This document shows positions 51,666-61,750 of a DNA stretch of 61,750 nt, one piece after another. This stretch comes from Ichthyophonus hoferi. Taxonomy: Eukaryota; Opisthokonta; Ichthyosporea; Ichthyophonida; Ichthyophonidae. Under the pieces are notes generated by a model, which saw only the letters and a program-made list of their open reading frames with translations, searched no databases and was not told where the DNA came from. Both the position numbers and the translations under genes were made by a program. The DNA is taken from positions 215,701-277,450 of the forward strand of contig NAOQ01000031.1 of the NCBI GenBank assembly GCA_002751075.1, written 5' to 3'. Each line of letters starts with the position of its first letter. Position 1 is the first letter of the stretch.

Positions 51666-52540
51666 ATACGTGTATTTTGCTGTGCTAGCAATAGGTGCAG
51701 TACTTAGCTTTAACCTGCTTCCAATAGAAAGCTGAGGTGGGTTTGAAGTGATAAAAGATTCTATCTTTAATTGTTTGTACTACTCTTCTACAAATTCAGG
51801 AGAAAATTATCCGTGTCTTTATTGGTTATTTACGTCACTTTTATTCTTTTTGCATTCCTTGCTCATTGTAGATGTGAATACAGGGTTTCCTACTAGTACG
51901 GAATGTTCCCAAAAATATACGGAAAAATATACTCCCATCATTAGTCTTTTTTATATTCTAATTTTCTGTATATTATTACACTTTCTCAATGTCCACAAAA
52001 ACCCCATACTATATTTTTGAGAAATTTTCCTCCCTATTTTTTTTTTTTTTGGAAGAATTCCTCATATTGTTGGGAATATTCTTCATATTGTTGGAAATAT
52101 TGCGTATATTTTTGGTAACATTCAGTATATTAATATATACTTAAAATTGCATGTCTAATTTGGTCCTTACAGGTCAGATCAGATTAGGCTATAAACGCAT
52201 CATAAAGCTTCATATATAGTTAAACAAAAAAATGGTATTTTTTTCTAATTTACTCACACCATATAATCATAATAATAATAATAATAACACTAATAGTAGT
52301 AGTAGTAGTAGGTGGCTGTTGTGACTGTAATTATCATGCAACTTATATGCAATAGTGTTAAGATAGCGGGTGTTCTTCGTTCATAAATCACAATCAATTA
52401 AGCATATTTATATATTATCTATTGCTTATGTGCACATTCTCTATATAAATACCATATTGAAACTCACCTTGCCACCAAGTGCTAAATACTTTTGTAATAT
52501 ATAATTTACTTGATTGCATGTTTTTAATATAAACCAAAAT
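51666..52540. other. No gene; simple repeats only
   Basis: Contains an ATTGTTGGAAATATT-like short repeat near 52065-52125 and AAT/TAG trinucleotide runs near 52268-52310. Nothing coding is visible. Confidence 0.5.
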
Positions 52541-52765
52541 TTAACACACTTAGACTGGGTCAATATTCAACTTAATTACTTAGATAAATTCATACAATGT
52601 TTATGAACAAAAATGCATTCTCAGAACCAGTTTGGGCATAGCTTACATATTTTATTAAAGTTGATATTAGCTAATAGATGTTCAGTAGGGAGAATTAGTT
52701 ATAACCTAGAGGCTGCACAATATTTAACTAATCTCACAATATACTAAAACAATCGACGTGAAAAC
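52540..52765 (-). repeat. Dispersed repeat family B copy
   Basis: The reverse complement aligns with 13496-13745, including CAGAACCAGTTTGGGC and TTAGCTAATAGATGTTCAGT. Confidence 0.7.
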
Positions 52766-54179
52766 ATTTTTATAACTTGTATGTGTAAATGAGTCAGATG
52801 AACCTGGCTATATGACTAAGAGGTTATAGCTATATACAATCAAGCAACTAGTGTTTGGTGGTATAGATTAAAGGTGTATGCAATTGAGGAGTTTATCTTA
52901 TCTAATAACCAGTATTTAATACCTTGGGTTTTAGGTAAGTATTAGAAGAATCCTAATATATTCAAACAATAACACAACGTAAAAAGATGTCTAGGATTAT
53001 TCTTAGGGGCTAATATAAATGAATAAATGAAAAAAATTGCAATCATTATTTCTAATCGAGAATCGTTTATTATAATTCTTGATTACATTGTGCAATCCTG
53101 TTTACCAAGGTCTCTATGCTTTTAGAGTGCCAAGAGCTCTAGGATCTATAGCTTACTTAGTGCCATAGCATACTATAAGCCATGGCTATTATTTATGCAC
53201 ATCTATTACTATTATAGAATAAACCCTTGTACATCCAAACAATTTAATAAATATGCATATGAACTTAGCAGCTTTATTAGTAATATAATTATCAGTAAGA
53301 ACGTAATACCACTAGCAAACTACTATATTAATGACAGATAAAGACCTGGATTAATCAAATGTGGAATGCACCATATAGTACATCATAAAATTTTGTTATA
53401 TAAGGTTAAAACATCTAATAATGTATAAACATACATGTATAAAAGAAGCCTAGCAACTCTAGCATTCTTTATAGTTCTGAACACAGTAACAATTAGAGCT
53501 AGAGACAAAGAATACATTATAATAAACATAATCGGCCCGCACTGGATTCTGAAAGAAATTGAGCATCTTCGCTCTAGTATTTTGACCCTAGCCAACAACC
53601 AATGTGCAAGAAATTTTCACTGGAAGAATTATGAATTATTAGATATATCTCACCAAATTATGTCTTCCTTTTGAACCAGTCCAGGACAATTAATTCAGAC
53701 TGAGTTTCTCTGGCCATAGACACATCTGAAACCAAGAGAACCCACATGCATATAAAATAGGGCAAAGCAGTAACTATTTATATAAGAACTAGAGAGACTA
53801 GCTCAGCAAAAAGGCAAAATATTTTTCTCTCTCAGCAAGCTTTGACCTTAAATTACGATTCAAAGTCTCACAATAAGAAGTCCAACAAACCTCTTAATAA
53901 AGTGGCACACCTAACAATTAGTAGAAAGCCTTATCACTTATTAACACATTTATTCTGCTGTTCTCTATATATATTGTGACACAGTGGATTGGCTATTATA
54001 TACATAAATCAGATACACCAGTATCGTTGTAGATCATATGGGTTTCATTTTCAGAATAATAGTTTTATTAGAAAATTTTATGAAGTGCAAGTCTTGCAGT
54101 AAAATATTAGTGCAGTGTATTTTCAGTTAATGCATTCCAAACTCAATTTCAACACACTAAATGGTAAAAAGAAAAATTG
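52766..54179. other. Intergenic, no recognised feature
   Basis: AT-rich; no exon, RNA gene or clear repeat family seen. Confidence 0.4.
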
Positions 54180-55010
54180 TAACATATCGATTGTTCTATT
54201 ATGTGGTGAGATTAGGTGAATATTGTACTACCTATATATTGTGACAGTATAGTATAGTATAGTGTAGTATGGTATGGCAATTACATATCAAATCTAGAGC
54301 AATTTGCGGGAGTTCTGGCGACTTCGCTACAGGTTTCAGGGTCGCCAATTGAGTGTTGTATAATAGGACCATATATATATAACTGTATTACGATATTGTT
54401 TAGCAAATATTAAATGAATGCAAAGTTTTGTGTCACGAACGTATTTTCATTGGCCTATAAGGGTAGTGTACATGTATACAAGCTTGCGGGGTTGCCGCGT
54501 ATACCCAGGTGTGCCGGGGGCCGCATATTTCGAGCGGCCAGGCCTTTATTATTGACTGCAGTTTACATTTATACTGATCTCCTTTCTAGAATGGTTTTTT
54601 AGTCTGCTACCTCAATGATGTAACTGCTTGCAAATTTTCTGTTGACAAATCAATCTATCAAGTTGAAAGATATTATCCAATTAAAACATCATGTAATTAA
54701 ATCACTATGCAATTACCTAATATCTTGTGCCACGATTGAACCTTCTTATTTATCTGTGGCCAACGATCTTGCAATAAAATCGGTATAATATGTAAGGAAA
54801 TTAGTTAACTATTGTACAGCCTTTATGTTATACTCAACGTTCCCCAATGGACGTATATTAGCTAGTACCGATTCTAATAAAGTATATGAGCTGGACCCAA
54901 ACTGGTTCTGAATGTGGTTTTGTTTGTAAATGTAGTATATGAATTTGTCTCAGTAGTTAAGTTGTACATCAGCTCAGCCTAACGTGCTAGATTTTGAAGC
55001 ATATTAGAAA
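54180..55010 (+). repeat. Family B copy split by a family C copy
   Basis: 54180-54245 is the family B start and 54775-55010 is its remainder. Between them lies a TAGTA run and, at 54299-54560, a long family C copy with the GC-rich core. About 40 bases of family B appear on both sides. Confidence 0.6.
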
Positions 55011-55624
55011 CAGATAGTTAAGAAAATTATCTGTCACAAAAATAAAACAGGTAAAGAATATTCCAGCACATATAGGTGTCGATTTCAGTCTGTAGTTACA
55101 ATCCCATTTACTTTTAGGTGGAAGTCATAAGTTTAAGCAGAGAATTTTTAAAAAGAGAAATCTGTTTATTCAGTAGCACTGTAGAAAAACAAGAGAGAGA
55201 TCCTGTCACAGAGAGACTCCCTCTAGTTTCTAAATATAGTAAATCATACATATTACTTGAGAGTCTTATTATTAAACAATTAATTAAAGGAAGACTATTA
55301 ATCACCTATTACCAAGTAATTCATTAATCTATACAATAATTGTTTTTCACATACAGAGTTTATGTAGTCGTATTTAACAATGTTTTATACAACCACAATC
55401 AGCATGCAAATCTGGGTATAATAAGATATACGAACAGGCATACATGATGTAAATCTAAACGTCTAAAGATGCATGTGCAATTCCAGGGAAGCATGTGAAT
55501 GTCACCTAAATAACCAACACAAACGACTAAATTATGGGCTCATGCAAATGGATAAATACCTACATTTAGAAGCAGTGTCCAAACAAAGCCTTTCAACATT
55601 ACATTTAATTTCCTAATTAACCGT

Positions 55625-55860
55625 ATTAACTGCTCTTAAGTTTCATACATGTAGACTGAGCCAATATTCAATTTAAACTACTTAGATTAATTTGACAGCA
55701 ATCTATGAGTTAACAAAACTCAGGTCTCATACGGGTTCTGAGACCTGTTTTTATGCCTTTATGGAGGTCAAGATTGCGACAAGATTACGACAGAGTTATA
55801 TTAGGAATAGATTAACATCACCACAAATAACTCTTACTACATACTAGGACAATCTGTGTG
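55625..55860 (-). repeat. Dispersed repeat family B copy
   Basis: It runs from TTAACTGCTCTTAAGTTTCA to TACTAGGACAATCTGTG. It contains a small hairpin AGGTCTCA-(9)-TGAGACCT near 55733-55757. Confidence 0.65.
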
Positions 55861-56662
55861 TAGTATTTAATTATATAATCAGCATAAGATTAATAGCTTA
55901 ATCCAAGCCCTTAACAGAGAGTCAACAATGCCTTCACCATTTTTTATTAGTATCATGAAATACAAGATCATCAAGTGATTGCGTCCTCAATACCAGTATA
56001 TTAACGTGAGTCCTCCGCCCCACAAACCTAGCCTATCTTTGTCACCCTTGTTTAAGTGAACTACACTTATAGTACTACCTTACTATATACTGTACATGAA
56101 ACTGTGCTACTGTTTTTATAATATAATAATATTCTAAAGGCTAATAATCAAAAGAAAAAACAAATATAAACATACTTGCATCTTTATTGACATGGGCAAG
56201 TTGACCAGTTTGATTTCTAACAATTGATTAGCTAGCTAATAATTGGGTTTATTCGAATACCATAACAGTAGTTAATTATTAATTATTATTGTATGTTATT
56301 ATAGATAAAATGTACCTAAAATAGTTCAAATTTATACCAATAATGTCGGGATGTAAAAGCTTCTTTACTCGAATTCATCCCATACATTACATTTATAGCC
56401 ATGCTTCATATTAAAAAATCAAAAATTGCCAGTGGTTTGTAGAAATATGAATAAGAAGATATAAGATCATACAATAACTTGTAATATATAGTATGATAGT
56501 AAGTATATGCTACATATTACGCGTATTAGCATATAAGAATATAATAATAAAGAAATGACAATTGTCATAAGCATGTCTAACTTTAGCACGTACACCAACC
56601 AATAAGCATCTTCATATAAAGCTGGAGCGAACATACTAATCGGACGCAAGAATCATAGATAG
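55861..56662. other. Intergenic, no recognised feature
   Basis: AT-rich. No exon or RNA gene visible. Confidence 0.4.
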
Positions 56663-57159
56663 CCGTTGATCCAATTATAACAACGTTTGATCAAAATCAT
56701 ATTTGATCAACTATGACTTTCACCAGTGAATCAATCTTACCATTGACATCTCAAAGGCAAGAGGTCAAATTCAGACCTTCACATTGGTTCATTGAATCAT
56801 ATCGGTAAACCAATAGTTATTTAGGGGTATTATATAACTACTACTATTCGCTATATTGACGCAATAAATTAGGTATAAATAGCCTAATTGGGTACCAAGC
56901 GCGATAAAACCAATTAGGAACCCATAAATATAGTTAATTTCATGGAATGGCTATGCCAATTTCATGAAATTATATATACCAACCAAACAAGCAAAATCAA
57001 GTTTATTTACTGAATTACTTAAAAAACATTCAAATTAATTGTTAGAATAATTGGATGTTTGCTTACACAAACTAATAGATTTCTGATAGTTTCACCATTG
57101 ATGTAAAATAACTGCGACTATCTTTAGTATCCCCTATCTAGTTATTTGTATCTTAACAC
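56663..57159 (-). repeat. Dispersed repeat family A copy with extra internal DNA
   Basis: The terminal hairpin segment is at the left and the GATACAAATAACTAG end (reverse) at the right. About 170 extra bases in the middle, near 56815-57005, are absent from the other copies. Confidence 0.65.
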
Positions 57160-57254
57160 GTACAACCTGACTAATTTCAGAGTATAGTGGCACAGCTATC
57201 AGTTTTTCCCGAACATATTTATTTATAAAAAATGTTTATCTTTAAAACCTCTAT

Positions 57255-57570
57255 ACAGTAATAATAATAAGAGTATTGGTATTAGTAATATCAATAGTAA
57301 TATTAATAGTAATCGTAATGGTAGTGGTAATATTAATAGCAATAGTAATGGTAGTAGTAATAGTAATAGTAATAGTAATTATTAGTAATAGTAATAGTAA
57401 TAGTAATAGTAATTATTAGTAATAGTAATAGTAATAGTAATAGTAATAGTAATAGTAATAGTAATAGTAATAGTAATATTAATAGTAATATTAATAGTAA
57501 TAGTAATAGTCATAGTAATAGTAGCAGTAATAATAATAATAGTAATAATATTATTAATAATCCTAATAGT
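57255..57570. repeat. AGTAAT hexanucleotide array
   Basis: About 315 bases of AATAGT units, long and nearly perfect around 57355-57510, with ATT and GGT variants at the edges. On the - strand it translates as Thr-Ile repeats, which is an artefact. Confidence 0.9.
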
Positions 57571-57737
57571 ACAGTAATAAATGAAATAGATCATCCATTT
57601 CAGGGTTATAAAACACAAAATAGAATTCCGCAATAAAAGGCAGCCAATGGTTGCCGCCGCCCGCACTTGGCTTTATTTACGGCGCACTTCTGATTAGACG
57701 GGACAAACTAACAGGAGATATGTGTACTTGTTATTCT

Positions 57738-57875
57738 AGTAGTATAGTATAGTATAGTAGTACAATATGGTATAGTATAGCATAGTATAGTATAGTTAAG
57801 TATAATATAGTGTAGTATAGTATAGTATAGTATAGTATGTATAAAATAGAATAGTGTAGTATAGTGCAGGATAGG
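57738..57875. repeat. TAGTA pentanucleotide array
   Basis: TAGTATAGTA units over about 135 bases with scattered variants. A short array of the same unit is at 54248-54275 and another near 45412-45424. Confidence 0.85.
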
Positions 57876-58462
57876 CGGAGCGATAGAGAGAGAACTGAAC
57901 AATCTACCTACAGTTTTCCAATATTATTTTATTATTACGACAAATTGTTATTTTGCGTGGCATATATGACAGACTTCATTCGTTTGTGAGGTAAGATTGA
58001 AGTATTTATAATAAAAAGTACTCCAAAGAGTTTATATACATGCACATGACATACCCTTGTGCATTAAACAATTCCTGCTTTTATACGTATAAATATCAAA
58101 CCCTCCTCTATATCTTTATGATAGATAGAATTTTGATCAGTATATTAACAATGCATTTATAGTAAACTATATTTGACATTGTTATATTTAAAACATCTGC
58201 ATACACATGACTAAACTGGATGGAATTTTGTATTTAAACGTATGTATGTATATAGGCATATATGAATAAATATATAATCTTGTGCGAATGTAGGAATCCC
58301 TTTAGTTTTTACATTGTATATATAAAGCTTTGTGTCGTCTTTGCTCATCGTCTTTTTATTTTTCTTTCGGAATATATACATATGTCTCTATATATGTTTA
58401 TGCACACACCCTTATCTATATATATATATTTCCTGTTATTATTTCTTATATATGCGCATAAA

Positions 58463-58494
58463 TACATACATACATACATACATACATACATACA

Positions 58495-58528
<34 letters not shown>

Positions 58529-58635
58529 CATACATAAATAAATACATATATATACATACATACAAACAAACATACATATATACATATATGCACACATGCA
58601 TTCATTCATGCATACATACATACATACATACATAT
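58463..58635. repeat. CATA tetranucleotide arrays upstream of the EGF gene
   Basis: ACAT repeats, cleanest at 58463-58523 and again around 58609-58632, end about 40 bases before the start codon at 58674. They may sit in a 5' UTR intron or in the promoter. Frames through them are artefacts. Confidence 0.9.
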
Positions 58636-58673
58636 GCCTATTGTTCTATTGATTATTATGTATATACATAGCC

Positions 58674-61651
58674 ATGGGTAAAACCATTCTGCTATTGGCG
58701 GCCCTAATGAGTACAGTGATGGCTCAACACCCAACCCCCTTGGCTGAGACAGTAGCCTATAATAGACAGACCCTACCACGGACAGTACATGCTCCTATTA
58801 CTACGCCAATGAATGCGATGCAGAGTACAGCACCATATGAACATGCAGGCAAAGAAGGGAAAGACATTACTGACAAACAAACAACTTGCCATGGGTGTTG
58901 TAGAAAAGATATTGTAGGAGAGGGGTTAGGAAGGAAGAGAAGGAGAAGGAATAAAGATGATGTAAGTATAGAAGGGGGAGAGGTGGATGATGAGGCGGTT
59001 GAGAAAGATGCTATGCAGCTGGAGGAAGGCTTAGAAGAGAATAGAGAGGATGAAACTGTGCTTGATGATAATGATGCAATTGCAGAGAAGGGAAGTTCTG
59101 CCGCAACCATGGCCATGGAAGCTGCCTATTGGTCACCAGGATCAATGCGTTGCCTTGGCAGTGCGTTGACCCGTACATATATGGAGTGTACGCGCAATTA
59201 TAATCCAATTGAAAATCCAATTAACGTTGATGGAACCACACGTTCAGCCAATGGAAGGTGGAAAAGATTGAGATTTCCTGCGCGATGGAGATGTGTGGTA
59301 GACGGAAGTAGGGCCTTGCAGGGGAAAGGGTCTCCTAGCAGTCCTTACTATCAACGAGTTATGGGCTTGTATGTTGAGGGTAGGTTGATCTAAAGTATAT
59401 AAAAATATATCACAGCTAATTTCTTAAAAAACTGTATTGACTGCTCCGAAGTCTCACACGCGTAGATTGTGCCAATATTCAAATTCAACTGCTTATACGA
59501 ATTAGACGACAATTTATATAGTATACTATGACCATATATATGGTATATTGTATACTAGACTATCAAAGTTGATTTCTTAATTAGCTGTATTAACTGTTCC
59601 TACGTCTCTCACGTGTTATTCAAATTAAGCTACTTAGATTGATTTGACACCAAATTAGTAGCTCATAAAAGCTATGTCTCAGAACCCGTTCGAGACCTGG
59701 TTATATATCTTTATTGAGGTCAAGATAAGATAAGATAATATAATGATAGAGTTATATCATGAATAGATTACAGTTACGACAAATAAATCTCACTACGTAC
59801 TAGTACAATCCGCATGTGGCAGAATATATTTATATATACATGCACATATATGTACACATTATCCTACACATATGTAAGGAAAATGGTTATGCATGTATAT
59901 TTATAGGTGTACACTATACACATTAATATACATATACATATACATATATACTTACCATATACATATACTGATATAATATATATATATATATATATATGTA
60001 CATACACTTATGCTCTATCCACTCAACTGTATACAGACCCCCAAAAAGGCAATGCTTCATGTGATAAGGGACAACACAGCTGCAGTGAACGCGCTAAGTG
60101 TATTTATAGCCAGGATGAAACAGCTGTGTGCCGGTGTCGGTCTGGATATATAGGAGATGGTCATAATTGCATTGATGAGAATTCGGGTTTTGAGACCCCC
60201 CCTATACTTTTAATTAAGGGAGACCCTGTGCAAGCAGTTTCAATAGGTAAGACAATACAATCATTATGATATATATAAGGATATATAAGGATACTGATTA
60301 GGAGGAGGGATGTATGAATTTTTATATTATTATTATTTTAAAAAAAATTGATATATTCAAATTATAGACCGTAAGAGTCTAGTATGTGGAATACATACAC
60401 TGAACCTTGATTTAGTTCACCTGTGGCATCGACAAAAGGAATACGAGTTTGGTTTCAGAGAGAGTAAGAGTGAGAGAGAGTTTTGTGTGGGAAAAAGAAG
60501 AGAAAATAGCAAAAGAATATATGTAAAATAGTTTATGGCTAGGTGCAAAGAAACCAAAGTAGAAAGAGAGAGATAAAGGAAGAAAGAAATATAACCTCTC
60601 TAATAACTACATGTACGTGGCAACCCAATGTTCTGTTGATTTATTTTATCTACGACCATTCTGACTCCTTCCATCACATCCTACCATCATTCCTGTTCAG
60701 GATCACCTTGTCCAGCCAATCAAAATCCATGTCATAGTCATGCAAGCTGTACCATTGGTTCGCTGGCATTTCAACCAATCGATCCCAACCAATCACCAGC
60801 TGTGTCGTGCAAGTGTGATATTGGGTACAGTGGAGATGGTTTTCAATGCAAAAATATAAATGAGTGTGAGCAGCGTCTCCCTAATCCATGCAAGGAAATT
60901 AATTATAGCAATGATGAGGATAGTAATAATAATAATAATGGCGCAGCCAGTGTGTGTATAGATACTGCTGGGTCCTTTGAGTGTAGGTGTAATAATAATG
61001 ATGGTCAGTCATATATATGGGATTCCTTTAAAAGGCAGTGTGTGGATCTGGATGAATGCAGTGATGGAAAGTACAATGATTGTTCACCATTTTCTCGTTG
61101 TATTAATACGGTAGGTAGGACAAGACTTGTAGTTGGCCGTCTTTTAGAAACAATTATTACAATTACTGCCATAGTTGGTTTAGCTTTTAGACTTTATCAT
61201 TATCTTCCAATAAGTAAGATTATAATAATGAGGTTTAAGGTCTAGGTTTTAGGATTTATAATTATCATGTAATGAATAAGAGTCCACAATAATAGGGGTA
61301 TGGTATGTTCCGTGCTCTTTTCAACTTGTCATTGCCATTAATTGCTAATCATGGGTTTAGGATTTACCGCTAGGCTTATTGTTTAGGGTCACTGGATTCA
61401 TTATCTCTTTTCCTTGTTTCACCACCAGATATATATGTATCTGTATCCAGCTCTTACCTCTTTTTATTGATAAATATGTAAAAATATACATACCTACATA
61501 CGCACATGCATACATACAAAATCAGGTTGGTAGCTACCATTGTCAGTGTCTTGTGGGGTGGACAGGTTTGGGGACCTTCTGTGATGACATTAATGAATGC
61601 CAATCCGATACTCCTGTGTGTGAACAGAATTTCACTTGCAAAAATACACAA
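58674..61651 (+). CDS. Secreted multi-EGF protein with calcium-binding EGF domains (5' part)
   Basis: An extracellular or membrane-anchored protein; the 3' part runs off the window. Exons: 58674-59379, 60037-60246, 60701-61110 and 61526-61651 (phases 1, 1, 0, 0; 484 codons so far). It starts MGKTILLLAALMSTVMAQ, a signal peptide. Residues 87-92 are RKRRRR, a likely proprotein-convertase site, followed by an acidic segment to about 140. A Cys/Trp stretch ends exon one. Exon two has an EGF module (CDKGQHSC...CRCRSGYIGDGHNC). Exon three has another EGF and a calcium-binding EGF (NINECEQ), interrupted by an Asp/Asn-rich insert. A second calcium-binding EGF (VDLDECSD) spans exons three and four (CINT/VGSYHCQC), and a third begins DDINECQS. 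Nidogen, fibulin or fibrillin relatives are possible; I cannot choose. TACATAG just before the ATG may be a 5' UTR acceptor. Confidence 0.9.
59425..59830 (-). repeat. Two family B copies in intron 1 of the EGF gene
   Basis: The family B end (GACTGCTCCGAAGTCTCACA) appears at about 59437 and again (AACTGTTCCTACGTCTCTCA) at about 59597. The second copy is longer and reaches the GTACTAGTACAATCCGCATG terminus near 59815. Confidence 0.65.
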
Positions 61652-61750
61652 GTATGTATGTATGTATGTATGTATGTATGAATGAATGTATGTATGTATG
61701 TATGTATGTATGTATGTATGTATGTATGTATGTATGTATGTATGTATGTA
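61652..61750 (+). repeat. GTAT tetranucleotide array starting at a splice donor
   Basis: From the donor of EGF exon four onward the intron is GTAT repeated, with one AATG interruption near 61680, to the window end. Every unit matches the donor consensus GTATGT. Confidence 0.95.

Noticed and set aside
1-61750. CRISPR arrays, prokaryotic operons or riboswitches
   Set aside because: None seen; the region is eukaryotic and its tandem arrays lack unique spacers.

Overview
This is an AT-rich, intron-bearing nuclear genome segment of a eukaryote, most likely an early-branching animal (sponge-like or similar) or a close relative. The reasons are GT-AG introns, calcium-binding EGF modules behind a signal peptide, a TRAF-type RING/zinc-finger gene, a metazoan-type SF1 C-terminus, and a Golgi nucleotide-sugar transporter of the fungal/plant VRG4 type. 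The exact lineage cannot be fixed from this window. There are three runs of N (11176-11898, 24157-24755, 42726-42823).

Layout. 1-3085: 3' part of a splicing factor 1 (SF1/BBP) gene on +, with a G-rich TAGGG array at the window edge. 3.1-16.4 kb: repeats only, including an old Ty1/copia element on - (about 5.0-10.07 kb) meeting a second, inverted copia fragment on + (10.17-12.4 kb). 16.4-18.4 kb (-): the large last exon of an unrecognised histidine/serine-rich protein. 18.4-25.2 kb: dispersed repeats and degenerate coding sequence I cannot classify. 25.2-31.7 kb (+): an old copia element with two recognisable LTRs. 31.9-34.2 kb (-): a TRAF-like gene whose frame looks disrupted. 36.2-41.4 kb (+): a complete 11-exon GDP-mannose-type transporter. 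44.5-47.3 kb (-): four exons of a protein ending in two CCCH zinc fingers. 47.3-58.4 kb: repeats. 58.7 kb to the end (+): the 5' part of a secreted multi-EGF protein.

The host genes look unrelated in function (RNA splicing, RNA binding, Golgi transport, extracellular matrix or receptor, TNF-type signalling) and do not form an obvious cluster. Gene models were built by hand from splice sites and phase. SF1, the transporter, the CCCH gene and the EGF gene all close with consistent phases, which is strong support. Between the genes, at least four dispersed non-coding repeat families (called A-D here) recur in both orientations and account for much of the intergenic DNA.

I did not find a convincing new multi-gene system. 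The most interesting items are the TRAF-like locus, the VRG4-type transporter with a decayed copy of one of its own exons in the next intron, two unrecognised protein families (16.4 kb and 44.5 kb loci), the head-to-head copia arms, and a 147-base duplication across an assembly gap.
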